A stretch of DNA of 28,157 bases from JBOFEH01 sp051650265 (GCA_051650265.1 JBOFIR010000089.1:1-28157), one strand, 5' to 3'. Numbered from the stretch's first letter, positions 17,391 to 25,372 are shown. Program-made: numbers and translations. The notes: generated from the sequence alone by a model not told the origin.

Positions 17391-17534
17391 TGGACTCTGA
17401 AAACCTTCGCGTTTTGTAGAGTGTTTTTTTGCGGTGCGATTGTGGTTTTTACCTTCTTCACTTGTAAGTGGTGTCTGATAATTGCATTTTGCCATGCGTG
17501 CTTCCTTGTTGTCGATTTGACTGTCTTTTGCCAT
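17379..17534 (-). CDS. Small hydrophilic protein of unknown function (51 residues)
   Basis: An ATG at 17534 on the minus strand is preceded by AAAAAGGAGGG with correct spacing and opens a 51-codon frame to TAA at 17379-17381. The product is very hydrophilic and rich in Lys, His, Asn and Thr, with segments MAKDSQIDNKEARMAK, TPLTSEEGKNHN and KKHSTKREGFQSPHIN and a single Cys. It has no membrane segment. The composition recalls small spore-associated or nucleic-acid-binding proteins, but I cannot place it in a family. It is divergent from the MFS gene and ends in the shared terminator, which together with the site makes it a likely real gene. Confidence 0.7.
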   Translation of the reverse strand: MAKDSQIDNKEARMAKCNYQTPLTSEEGKNHNRTAKKHSTKREGFQSPHIN

Positions 17535-17574
17535 GTCTAACCCTCCTTTTTGATGTTAGTATAAGCCTATTTAC

Positions 17575-17603
17575 TTTACAATATACCTCCAGTTCCTTAT
17601 AAT
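17575..17603 (+). promoter_or_regulatory. Promoter of the MFS transporter gene
   Basis: TTTACA (17575-17580), a 17-base spacer and a perfect TATAAT (17598-17603) lie 28 bases before the TTG start codon. Confidence 0.75.
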
Positions 17604-17631
17604 GAAACAGATATTAAAGGAGGGTTAAATT

Positions 17632-18792
17632 TTGAAAAGAAAAAATATCAATAAATTATTACTCATTAATTTTATAACGATGGCAACTTTTAATATGGCA
17701 CATCCAGTAACACCAAAGCTCATCAATGTGTTAGGGCTACCAGCCTATATGTTTGGCGTATTTTTCTCATTTATGGCGGTGGCTAATTTTGTAATGTCAC
17801 CTATATGGGGAGCCTTTTCAGATCAAAAGGGACGCAAACGTTTCCTAATTATTGGGGTGATTGGTTATGGGATCAGTCAACTAGGGTTTGGTCTGAGTAC
17901 AGCTGTGGTACCTATCTTGTTGTTTAGATTATTAGGTGGTGGTTTATCTGTTTGTTTTGTGACGGTAGCAGTGGCTGCAATGACAGATCTCACTACAACA
18001 AGCAATCGTATTCAGTTTTTATCCTATCATACAGCCAGCGTATCTTTAGGAAGTGCTGTTGGGGCACTGCTTGGTGGGGTAGTTGGCCAGAGCGACTACC
18101 GGTATACATTTGTGATGCAGTTTGTATTGTGTCTTGTGATTGCAGGGATTATTGCATTGATTTTCGCAGAATCGAAACAAGAGATAACAGGTAAACTGAA
18201 GGTGTATCTCGGGCATCTTAGACCAAGTACCAACCAAATTGATTTTAAGAATGCATTGGGGGCTATGATTATTGTGATGGGACTGATCTCCATTACGACA
18301 ACGGCCTATAATTCAACAATCAACTACTATGTAGAATCAGTGCTTAATATGCCAACTACAGTCAATGGACTTGTAATGGCGGTAGCAGGACTTGTAGCGT
18401 TGATTATGAATCTTGTGGTAAATCCTTATCTTGGGCGACGCTTTGATGAGTACAGCACAATTAAAGTGGTTACTTTGGGTGCAGGTACCAGTCTGATCCT
18501 TGCCAGTTTGATGCCAAGTATTGGTGGCGCTATTGTATTGCTTCTTGTATTTATTGCGACAAGTGCGCTTATTATTCCAATTCATCAGAGTATCGTAAGT
18601 AAGCTTGCCAAGGATAACTACGGTGAAGTCATGGGAATTCAAGGTTCGGCCAAGGCGGTTGGGATGATTATAGGATCACTTACGGCAGGTTTCATCTTCG
18701 ATATAGGCAACAAGCTCCCATTTATCTTTGGTGGGTTGTGTGCCATCTTAGGGGGCATAGTACTTTTGAAATTACAAAGAAAAAATGCATAA
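17632..18792 (+). CDS. MFS transporter, probable drug exporter
   Basis: This 386-residue membrane protein has about 12 hydrophobic segments. After the second segment comes the MFS signature SPIWGAFSDQKGRKRFL (loop 2-3), close to the G-x-L-S-D-R-x-G-R-R/K pattern of drug-proton antiporters; loop 8-9 has a weaker copy (NPYLGRRFDEYS). GALLGGVVGQ in segment 5 resembles motif C of antiporters. It probably exports small molecules with proton exchange; the substrate is unknown. The start is TTG 17632 with a perfect AAGGAGGG site; no ATG nearby has one. It is transcribed from its own TATAAT promoter and stands alone. Confidence 0.88.
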   Translation: MKRKNINKLLLINFITMATFNMAHPVTPKLINVLGLPAYMFGVFFSFMAVANFVMSPIWGAFSDQKGRKRFLIIGVIGYGISQLGFGLSTAVVPILLFRLLGGGLSVCFVTVAVAAMTDLTTTSNRIQFLSYHTASVSLGSAVGALLGGVVGQSDYRYTFVMQFVLCLVIAGIIALIFAESKQEITGKLKVYLGHLRPSTNQIDFKNALGAMIIVMGLISITTTAYNSTINYYVESVLNMPTTVNGLVMAVAGLVALIMNLVVNPYLGRRFDEYSTIKVVTLGAGTSLILASLMPSIGGAIVLLLVFIATSALIIPIHQSIVSKLAKDNYGEVMGIQGSAKAVGMIIGSLTAGFIFDIGNKLPFIFGGLCAILGGIVLLKLQRKNA

Positions 18793-18903
18793 AATTCATA
18801 TGATTTTCAAATGAATGGATTGGATTCCCTTGTCAACTAAAGTATTGTTCGGATCAAAAAAGCATACACTAATCAAGACAAATTTGCTAAAGGAGAGGTG
18901 TGT

Positions 18904-19218
18904 ATGCCAAAATTAACGTGTGATGTCAGAAACTGTTCTCATAATAAAGATAACTTGTGTTGTCTCAGTTTGATAGGTGTAGATGGGCCAGGTGCGACAA
19001 ACGTAGAAAGTACTTGTTGCGCAGACTTCACAAGTAGTGAATATACAGCGAGTAACTGTGAGCATGATCCGCAGTATGAAGTAGATATCAAGTGTGAAGT
19101 AGGGGGCTGTTTGTTTAATGACAGTGGCAAATGTCATGCGGTGAATGTAACCATGTCAGGCGCAAGTACAGCAAGTTGTAGTCATGATACACAATGTGGC
19201 AGTTTCTGGTCTAAATAA
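18904..19218 (+). CDS. Protein with two DUF1540 cysteine-rich repeats
   Basis: The protein has 104 residues counted from ATG 18904, chosen over an in-frame GTG at 18898 because AAAGGAGAGG is then well spaced. Two copies of the DUF1540 pattern are visible: CDVRNCSHNKDNLCCLSLIGV to TCCADF, and CEVGGCLFNDSGKCHAVNV to SCSHDTQC (each cut here to its key parts). The cysteine spacing suggests metal binding or disulfides. DUF1540 proteins are common in Clostridia and their role is unknown. There is no signal peptide. It has its own terminator. Confidence 0.85.
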   Translation: MPKLTCDVRNCSHNKDNLCCLSLIGVDGPGATNVESTCCADFTSSEYTASNCEHDPQYEVDIKCEVGGCLFNDSGKCHAVNVTMSGASTASCSHDTQCGSFWSK

Positions 19219-19230
19219 AGAAACAATTGA

Positions 19231-19260
19231 GGAGCTTGCCTTAAAGGTAAGCTCTTTTTG
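19231..19260 (+). terminator. Terminator of the DUF1540 gene
   Basis: GAGCTTGCC (19232-19240) pairs with GGTAAGCTC (19246-19254) with one G-T pair, followed by five T. Confidence 0.8.
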
Positions 19261-19273
19261 CTGGAATCCCTTG

Positions 19274-19303
19274 TTGCGAATGTGACAGAAAGTTCGTTAT
19301 AAT
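19274..19303 (+). promoter_or_regulatory. Promoter of the 19335 gene
   Basis: TTGCGA (19274-19279), an 18-base spacer and a perfect TATAAT (19298-19303) lie 31 bases before ATG 19335. Confidence 0.6.
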
Positions 19304-19334
19304 AGAAGGATAATGAGTGAAAAGGAGCAGGCGA

Positions 19335-19646
19335 ATGGACATTAAACAACTGGATAAATTAGCAAAGAAGCAAGAAGAAATGCCTCAGGGCCTAAAAGGA
19401 TATGAGCAGGCTTATTATATTGCCTCAAGAGTACTATACGGACAGTACGCGCAGGGGCTCATTACCATTGGCCAAGCAAGAAAAGAAAAAGAACAAGTTG
19501 TAAAAGTCTATGAAGAGGGTGAACGAGAGTTTGCCTATTTTTTGAAGCTTCACGAAGTGAGGGAGCAATTAGTAAGGCTGAGGCAAGAAGGATTTGATAC
19601 AATGCTGGAATTTGAGATTTTGGAGACACTAGAGCGATTACTTTAA
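19335..19646 (+). CDS. Small helical protein of unknown function (103 residues)
   Basis: The start ATG 19335 has AAAGGAGC at good spacing; a longer frame from GTG 19317 runs through that site and is unlikely. The product is almost wholly helical and charged: MDIKQLDKLAKKQEE, LKGYEQAYYIASRVLYGQY, KEKEQVVKVYEEGEREF and VREQLVRLRQEGF suggest a coiled coil. The pattern (aromatic-rich helix, then a glycine turn and a K/E-rich helix) reminds me of small proteins seen in clostridial prophages, but no other phage gene is near. It lies 23 bases before the Nudix gene, probably in the same transcript. Confidence 0.7.
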   Translation: MDIKQLDKLAKKQEEMPQGLKGYEQAYYIASRVLYGQYAQGLITIGQARKEKEQVVKVYEEGEREFAYFLKLHEVREQLVRLRQEGFDTMLEFEILETLERLL

Positions 19647-19669
19647 TCAAGTCAAGAGAGGGAAGGAAA

Positions 19670-20095
19670 ATGCAAGGGTACAACTGTATTATGATTTATT
19701 CACAGAACAAGGAACAGTTACTATGTTGTAAACGTATCAAAGATCCATATATAGGACTATACAATTTGGTAGGGGGCAAGATTGAAAAGGAAGAGTCTGG
19801 CGAAGCAGCCGCTTATAGAGAGTTAGAAGAAGAGACTGGGATTACAAAGAGCGATGTAAAGCTTTCGCATATGATGGATTTTACATATTATAACCAAGGG
19901 TGTTATGTAGAGGTGTATGTGGGGCAGCTCAGAGGAGACGTAGCGCTCAGGCAAGAGATGCATCCTCTTGTGTGGCTAGATGTTACAGAAAATTTCTTTG
20001 ATCAGACGCGATTTGCAGGAGAAGGTAATATTGGGCATATGGTGGAGCAGGTCAAGCAGTTTGGCGTAGGAGAAAACATACCACAAGAGGTATAA
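19670..20095 (+). CDS. Nudix hydrolase (MutT-like)
   Basis: This 141-residue protein has a complete Nudix box at residues 36-58: GKIEKEESGEAAAYRELEEE, with G36, E42, R50, E51, E54, E55 and G57 in the fixed spacing. The preceding strand (GLYNLVGG) and following strands are typical. Such enzymes cleave nucleoside diphosphates linked to another group; 8-oxo-dGTP or a related purine triphosphate is plausible, but not shown. Start ATG 19670 has a GGGAAGGA site. It ends before a terminator shared with the convergent dehydrogenase gene. Confidence 0.9.
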   Translation: MQGYNCIMIYSQNKEQLLCCKRIKDPYIGLYNLVGGKIEKEESGEAAAYRELEEETGITKSDVKLSHMMDFTYYNQGCYVEVYVGQLRGDVALRQEMHPLVWLDVTENFFDQTRFAGEGNIGHMVEQVKQFGVGENIPQEV

Positions 20096-20136
20096 GGAAA
20101 AACGGTAGCAATGTAGCTGCATAATAGATCACATGC

Positions 20137-20163
20137 AAAAGGAGCCCAAGTAGGCTCCTTTTT
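20137..20163. terminator. Bidirectional terminator between convergent genes
   Basis: AAAAGGAGCC (20137-20146) pairs with GGCTCCTTTT (20153-20162) around a six-base loop. It has T-runs on both strands and serves the Nudix gene (+) and the dehydrogenase gene (-). Confidence 0.85.
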
Positions 20164-21424
20164 AGCATTCGCCATGTTGGCGATAAGTAGACATATCTAC
20201 AGTTTGATGGGTTACCCGGGAGTGCTCTGCTGCAAAAGCAAGCAAGTGGCTTTCTACAGAAACATCGATCGGGGTAATAGAAGGTGATGCTTCGCCTGTT
20301 GCCATGAAGCGGATAAAGTCACTCAGGAGATTATGGTCACCGCCACCATGACCAGATGCGTTTTGTGAGGTATGGATCACGTCTTTGCGTCCTGTACGGA
20401 AGTCATAAACTTCAATTACGTGTGTATTACCAAAGAGGATACGTAGCTCACCATGTGTTCCCATAATACGCATGGTACGGCTTGAATCTTGGGTGAAGGC
20501 GCACATAGTGAAGGAAACAGTGAGCCCACTTTGATAAGAGAGGTTGACAACTTGATGGTCAACTACGTCATTACCTGCTCTAAAAACGCACTTGCCATAA
20601 GGTGATGTTTTGAGATATTCAAGTGTCTCTTCTGTAGTTGTTGGTCTTGGGCTAAAGTAATCAGTACCCCAGAGCTTTTCTTTTGCATAGATACGTGGGG
20701 CAGAATAGGTGCAAGTATGGAGGTGAGGGCAGCCATCCATGCAGTAAGCTGGTGCGTCATCAGGTGCGTTATCAGGGCAGAAGTAGGTGAGGCTGCCGAA
20801 GGATGAGACTTCACGACATTCTTCACCACAAAGCCATTGGATAAGGTCCATGTCATGACAAGATTTTGCAAGGATCATAGGTGCACTATCCGCAAGCTTG
20901 TTCCAGTTTCCACGCACATAACTGTGTGAATGATGGATATGGTAGACGTTTTCACAATGTGTCATAGAGATGAGTTTGCCGATACGTCCGGTATCTACGA
21001 TTTCTTTGAGTGTTCTAAACAGATTGGTATAGCGAAGTACATGACATACAACGGCATGAAGATTTTTTTCTTTGGCCTTGTCTCTAATCTGGATACATTC
21101 TTCAGCTGTTGGTGCGATGGGTTTCTCAAGGAGTAGGTGATAGCCTTGATCAAGTGCTTTCATAGCAGGTTCAAAGTGAAGTTTGTCAGGGGTGCAGATG
21201 AAAGCAACATCAGCAAAGTTTGGCTTGTCCAAAAGTTCCTCCCAAGAACTGACACAATATTCATCTGGGATATTGTGTTCGAGTTGTACTTTCTTTCTGC
21301 GATCTTCTAGGGGCTCTGCTACCCCTACAATTTTGATTTCATCCGGATTTTGTAAAGCATAGGAACTATAAACATGCAGTCCTCTAGGCCCTGCTCCGAT
21401 GACGATGGCTTTGATTTGTTTCAT
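20162..21424 (-). CDS. Gfo/Idh/MocA family oxidoreductase
   Basis: This 420-residue NAD(P)-dependent sugar dehydrogenase-like protein has a Rossmann loop (IVIGAGPRGLHVYS) and the EKP catalytic motif in LLLEKPIAPTAEECI; SCHDMDLIQWL is the next conserved segment with the active-site D. A cysteine cluster (YCMDGCPHLHTCTYSAP) sits in the C-terminal domain, a known trait of one subfamily and perhaps a metal site. It would oxidise or reduce a sugar or inositol-like substrate in the cytoplasm. Start at 21424 has GGAGGG. It lies 104 bases behind the AraC-type gene on the same strand; the pair fits a sugar-utilisation locus whose transporter is now broken. Confidence 0.88.
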   Translation of the reverse strand: MKQIKAIVIGAGPRGLHVYSSYALQNPDEIKIVGVAEPLEDRRKKVQLEHNIPDEYCVSSWEELLDKPNFADVAFICTPDKLHFEPAMKALDQGYHLLLEKPIAPTAEECIQIRDKAKEKNLHAVVCHVLRYTNLFRTLKEIVDTGRIGKLISMTHCENVYHIHHSHSYVRGNWNKLADSAPMILAKSCHDMDLIQWLCGEECREVSSFGSLTYFCPDNAPDDAPAYCMDGCPHLHTCTYSAPRIYAKEKLWGTDYFSPRPTTTEETLEYLKTSPYGKCVFRAGNDVVDHQVVNLSYQSGLTVSFTMCAFTQDSSRTMRIMGTHGELRILFGNTHVIEVYDFRTGRKDVIHTSQNASGHGGGDHNLLSDFIRFMATGEASPSITPIDVSVESHLLAFAAEHSRVTHQTVDMSTYRQHGEC

Positions 21425-21528
21425 AAGTAACCCTCCTAAATGATATGTATTAAAAAGCTATTAAGACTATTTTAGCGAAATATGCACACTTTAGAATACT
21501 TTGCCGGACATGAAACATATAAAATTGG

Positions 21529-22395
21529 TCAATCTGAAGGTGTGTTTCTGAAATCTTTTGGACAAGAGCCCATGACCCGCTTGAACACTGTAGAGAAGTA
21601 ATAAGGTGAGGAAAAGGCGAGACGGTCGGCAATTTCTTGATGAGTGAGTCCTTGCTCTAGGAGTGAAATTGCAGCTTGAATCTTAAGTTGATTCACATAC
21701 TCCATAGCACTTAGACCAACATATTTTTTAAAAATGTTTTTGAGAGTGGTAGGGCTCACGTTACAATTTTCGCAGATCATATCAATGTTGACTTTTGTAA
21801 AGAGGTTGGCCTGTATATAAGCAGATATTTTCTGATAATGGGTATAGGAACTACCTTTTTGGATAGGAAGAGGATCGCCTTTGTGATGATTTTTTATAAT
21901 TTGGATAAGTAAAAGCTCGACGTAGTTTTTGACGCTATGATCAATACCATAAGTATTTTTGGCATGACACTGGATATGCATGAGTGTTGTATCCTCATCT
22001 ACTAACGTTTCAAAGACGTGTGTCTCTTCTCTAAGTTGTTCAATGAGTAACTGTTCTTTAGGAAGGAGGGAGCAGCGCATATTTTCTAATTTTTTGAGTT
22101 CACGGTCAAGACAGAACGTAAAAATAAAGACGGTGGGTGTGCTACCTTCTGCGGACCAGAGATTGTGAAGTTCGCCAGGCTTGTGAAAAATGATTTGCCC
22201 CTTTTGAAGTTCGAGAATTTGATCATTTGCTGTTACACCAATGGTGCCTTCTTGAACGTATACAAGTTCCCAAAAATTATGGATTTCAGCTTTGACGTGA
22301 TGATCTTTGTTAAAGGTAATGTCAAATGCAGAGATGATATGTGTCACATTGAAAAGTGCTGGCATCTCACGCATTTCGTAGATGTTCATAATCAT
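21529..22395 (-). CDS. AraC-family transcriptional regulator
   Basis: This 288-residue protein has an N-terminal cupin-like effector domain (NFWELVYVQEGTIGV, FHKPGELHNLWS) and two C-terminal helix-turn-helix units of the AraC/XylS type (IDMICENCNVSPTTLKNIF and HQEIADRLAFSSPYYFSTVF, then the family ending KRVMGSCPKDFR). It probably senses a sugar and activates the adjacent dehydrogenase gene and, originally, the divergent transporter. Start ATG 22395 has AAAAGGAG. A likely promoter lies just upstream, partly inside the permease remnant. Confidence 0.9.
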   Translation of the reverse strand: MIMNIYEMREMPALFNVTHIISAFDITFNKDHHVKAEIHNFWELVYVQEGTIGVTANDQILELQKGQIIFHKPGELHNLWSAEGSTPTVFIFTFCLDRELKKLENMRCSLLPKEQLLIEQLREETHVFETLVDEDTTLMHIQCHAKNTYGIDHSVKNYVELLLIQIIKNHHKGDPLPIQKGSSYTHYQKISAYIQANLFTKVNIDMICENCNVSPTTLKNIFKKYVGLSAMEYVNQLKIQAAISLLEQGLTHQEIADRLAFSSPYYFSTVFKRVMGSCPKDFRNTPSD

Positions 22396-22445
22396 GCAGA
22401 TAACTCCTTTTAGATGAGACTAAATAGCGGTAAAAATATGAAACA

Positions 22446-22474
22446 ATAGTAACAAACAAAACTTATTTGTGCAA
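22446..22474 (-). promoter_or_regulatory. Possible promoter of the AraC-type gene
   Basis: On the minus strand TTGCAC (22469-22474), a 17-base spacer and TACTAT (22446-22451) are found 50 bases before the start codon. The -35 box lies within sequence that still reads as permease codons on the other strand. Confidence 0.4.
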
Positions 22475-23841
22475 TAGGAGGTGTCGCAACTTTCATCATT
22501 TCCATGTTCTTTGTCTACATTTTGAATAAGGGCATGAAGTTCGGGAAGTTCTGGAAATGTATGATCTACTTGCCTAATGTGATCATACCAGTAGCTATGG
22601 TTGTGATGTGGACACAATATGCTTTTAATAACAAATTTGGTTTTTTCAAAACCTTTTTTGATCTTTTAGGCTTACATAAGCTAGCAGACATCCCATGGAC
22701 ATCTGCAGAATACGCTTTCTGGGCGATGCTGATTGCCTATACATTTGGTGGGATTGGTTACTATATGGTCATGTTCATGGCAGCCATGAGCAAGATTCCC
22801 AAAGACCTTTTTGACTGTGCAGCGCTTGAGGGAACTAGTGAATTTCAGATCTACAGGAAGATTACTTTACCTTTGATCAAAGATATTATGAAGACAGCTA
22901 TGATCTTCTGGTGTCTTGCAAGTATCAACTTCTTCTTGTGGTCACGGGTATTTAGTGTCAATGCAGGGGATCCTGCAACGCTGACTCCAGCAAACTATAT
23001 GTATGGACTCATATTTGGAAACTCAGCCGGGAATGTGTTGTTAGCAGATTTGAATGTTGGATTAGGTACTGTAGTTGGTGTAATCATTTCATGGGTATTT
23101 TTAGCATCCTTTAGCACGACGAAGGAAATCTTTAAGGGCGAACTCTTGCAAAGTGGATTCCATCTTGATGGCTATCGTGACGTTTTTGAGAAATACAATA
23201 TTTTAAAATACTTTGGGAATAGTTTGTTGTATACAGGTGTGACGTGTATTGGGCTAGTCTTCATTTGTGCACCTGCAGCATATGCACTCACTAATTTTGA
23301 ATTCAGGGGGAAAAAAGTCTTACAGACAGCTTATGCAAGTGCTATGGGCTTGCCAAGTGTGATGCTCATTGCGCCGATCTTCATGACGATTGTTACACTC
23401 AAACTCAATAACAGTATCTCTACATTATGGATTATCTATATTGGGATAGGTATTCCAGCATGTATGTTTTATTTACAAGGGTTCTTTAGTACCATTCCAA
23501 GTTCATTGCAAGAAGCAGCGTTGGTAGATGGATGTAGTCATATCAAAGCCTTCTGGAAAGTTATTTTCCCACTTGCCCAGCCCGGGATTATCACAGTGAC
23601 TATTTTCAACTTCATTACTTATTGGAATGAATACATCTGGGCACTGATCCTCGCAAGTAATAATGAACGCAAAACTTTGGCCGTAGCACTTCAATCCATC
23701 ATACAAGGGATGGGTAATACAGGCAACTATCCAGGACTTTTTGCAGCAGTTATTATTGTATTTGTACCAACATTTATCTTATTCGTTGTGTTATCAGACG
23801 TGATTATGGGTGACATTACATCAGGAGGGGTCAAGCAATAG
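22453..23841 (+). pseudogene. Fused and 5'-truncated sugar ABC transporter permeases (MalF-like plus MalG-like)
   Basis: The frame is open from 22453 (after a TAA) to 23841 and reads as transporter sequence from near its start (AIGGVATFIISMFFVYILN), but the first plausible start, ATG 22504, has no ribosome site. The first part is a MalF/UgpA-type permease lacking about 90 N-terminal residues, with its coupling loop LFDCAALEGTSEFQIYRKI. At its last membrane segment (GLGTVVGVIISWVFL) the frame passes into a MalG-type permease after that protein's first membrane segment (ASFSTTKEIFKGELL), followed by a complete remainder with the loop LQEAALVDGCSHIKAFW and the ending GDITSGGVKQ. Two normal genes of about 300 and 280 residues are thus reduced to one frame of about 462 residues. 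No binding protein is nearby. It is most likely a deletion remnant; a working fused permease cannot be excluded because no stop interrupts it. Confidence 0.82.
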
Positions 23842-23904
23842 CCAGGTAAATGTATAGAGTGGGCACGGTATGGCAACACTCCTTGAGACAGGGAGTGAGG
23901 GAAG

Positions 23905-24015
23905 ATGATCAGAATCAGATTAAGTGCGAAGAGCTGGACGAAAGAGCAGATTATTGAATATGGTTATACCATCATAGGTGAAGAAGATGATTGGATCCTA
24001 TGTACAATTGCATAG
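23905..24015 (+). CDS. Possible small protein (36 residues)
   Basis: ATG 23905 has GAGGGAAG just before it and opens a 36-codon frame to TAG 24013-24015. The product (ends IIGEEDDWILCTIA) has a basic start and an acidic middle; no family recognised. A strong terminator follows 12 bases later, which favours a real transcript. It could also be a chance frame in the trailer of the permease locus. Confidence 0.42.
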   Translation: MIRIRLSAKSWTKEQIIEYGYTIIGEEDDWILCTIA

Positions 24016-24026
24016 GGGTTAAGGCG

Positions 24027-24056
24027 GGTGACTTACAGTGCGTAGGTCACCTTTTT
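24027..24056 (+). terminator. Rho-independent terminator
   Basis: GGTGACTTAC (24027-24036) pairs with GTAGGTCACC (24042-24051) with one mismatch, followed by TTTTT. Confidence 0.8.
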
Positions 24057-24079
24057 AGATTCACTATGTGTGCTAGGGA

Positions 24080-24108
24080 TTGAAAAATACTTTCAAAATT
24101 GATAGGAT
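24080..24108 (+). promoter_or_regulatory. Possible promoter of the AAA ATPase gene
   Basis: TTGAAA (24080-24085), a 17-base spacer and TAGGAT (24103-24108) lie 33 bases before ATG 24141. Confidence 0.4.
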
Positions 24109-24140
24109 AAATCTAAAACGAAATATAAATAGGTGATGTC

Positions 24141-25001
24141 ATGTATCTTAATCGGTTTACATTTCCCAATGAGGATCAAGAGTTTCATTTTATCGTATCC
24201 ATACAAAGAAAGTGCTATAGTACGTTTTACCCCTTTAGGGTGCTGTCTCGCAACGAATGCACCCATTTGCATTTAGCCCCTATTACGATCCTCTATGGGG
24301 GCAATGGGTCAGGTAAGACAACTGCGCTCAATGTAATGGCACAGAAGTTGCAGATTGCGCGTGTAGCACCTTACAACAAGTCGAGTTTCTTTGAAGAGTA
24401 TCTGGAGATATGTGACTTTGAACTCTGTGATGAACTCCCTTCTCATAGTCAGATTATCACAAGTGATGATGTGTTTGATTATATGCTCAATATGCGGATG
24501 ATGAATGAAGGGATTGATCAAAAGCGTGAGGAACTATTTGTCGACTATTTGGATACGAAGTATGCTGGATTCAAGATGCAGTCTTTAGAAGACTATGATC
24601 AACTCAAAAAAGTGAATCAAACAAGGCGTCATACGCAATCCATGTACGTCAAAAAGAATCTTGTGAAGAATATGCGGGAGTACTCAAATGGGGAGAGTGC
24701 CTTCAAATACTTTACTGAAAAAATTTTAGACAATGGGTTATATTTGCTAGATGAGCCTGAGAATAGTCTCTCCCCTCAAAAACAGATGGAGTTGGTGCAG
24801 TTCATCACAGACTCAGCCAGATACTTTGGTTGTCAGTTTGTGATCTCTACACATTCCCCATTTTTGCTAGCAATAGACGGGGCCAAGATCTATGATCTAG
24901 ATACCGCGCCTGTAGGGACAAAGAAGTGGACAGAGGTTCCAAATGTACGTGCATACTATGAATTCTTTAAAAAGCATCAGCACGTATTTGAAGAGGAATA
25001 A
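24141..25001 (+). CDS. Orphan ABC-type AAA ATPase
   Basis: This 286-residue protein is a single ATPase of the RecF/OLD/SMC-like class. Walker A is YGGNGSGKTTALNV (glycine loop at residues 53-60, K59). Walker B is YLLDEPENSLSP with D204 and E205, and STHSPFLLAI gives the switch histidine. YSNGESAFKYF is the ABC signature-like segment. It has no membrane part, no TOPRIM nuclease domain and no nuclease or transporter partner next door. Such stand-alone ATPases are frequent in Clostridia and some belong to defence or repair systems, but nothing here shows that. ATG 24141 has AGGTGATG; the gene has its own promoter and terminator. Confidence 0.85.
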   Translation: MYLNRFTFPNEDQEFHFIVSIQRKCYSTFYPFRVLSRNECTHLHLAPITILYGGNGSGKTTALNVMAQKLQIARVAPYNKSSFFEEYLEICDFELCDELPSHSQIITSDDVFDYMLNMRMMNEGIDQKREELFVDYLDTKYAGFKMQSLEDYDQLKKVNQTRRHTQSMYVKKNLVKNMREYSNGESAFKYFTEKILDNGLYLLDEPENSLSPQKQMELVQFITDSARYFGCQFVISTHSPFLLAIDGAKIYDLDTAPVGTKKWTEVPNVRAYYEFFKKHQHVFEEE

Positions 25002-25009
25002 ACAAATAA

Positions 25010-25032
25010 AAAGGAAGTATTACACTTCCTTT
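25010..25032. terminator. Bidirectional terminator between convergent genes
   Basis: AAAGGAAGT (25010-25018) pairs with ACTTCCTTT (25024-25032) around a five-base loop. It lies between the ATPase gene (+) and the gene at 25020-25343 (-), whose stop codon is inside it. Confidence 0.7.
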
Positions 25033-25343
25033 GATAATGTGTGATGAAGTTCAAGCAGTGTGACAAGGTCAGGTTTTAAGATCCCCAATACGTCAGACCT
25101 GCGGATGTGGCCACCACTTGTTCCTGTAGCTGGAAATGAGCCGACTAAGGTGGTGTCTTTGTGACTATTGGGGTAGTCACCTTCAAAGGCGCAGCTAAAG
25201 AGCTGAAGCGCAGGAATGCGGTATTCTTCGCTGAGGTAGTTAGGTTTCAAAACGAGAACCTTATTGGAGTAGTTCACGTAATCATTTAGGGCAACACAGT
25301 CGTCAAGGGTGTAAAGGCCAAGCTTTACTTTCTCTAATCGCAT
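25020..25343 (-). CDS. Protein of unknown function (107 residues)
   Basis: The start was set at ATG 25343 because AAAGGA lies nine bases upstream; a longer frame from 25439 would include the promoter found here. The product starts MRLEKVKLGLYTLDDCV and has a beta-rich body (NKVLVLKPNYLSEEY, LQLFSCAFEGDYPN) and a conserved-looking end (GTSGGHIRRSDVLGILKP). It is soluble without signal peptide. I do not recognise the family. It is a single-gene unit. Confidence 0.72.
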   Translation of the reverse strand: MRLEKVKLGLYTLDDCVALNDYVNYSNKVLVLKPNYLSEEYRIPALQLFSCAFEGDYPNSHKDTTLVGSFPATGTSGGHIRRSDVLGILKPDLVTLLELHHTLSKEV

Positions 25344-25372
25344 AGCGCTCATTCCTTTAGAAAGATTCACTT

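Noticed and set aside
22476..22481. AGGAGG as ribosome site of the fused permease
   Set aside because: It is 22 bases from ATG 22504, no in-frame start is at the right distance, and the bases read as the codons for Gly-Gly in the permease helix.
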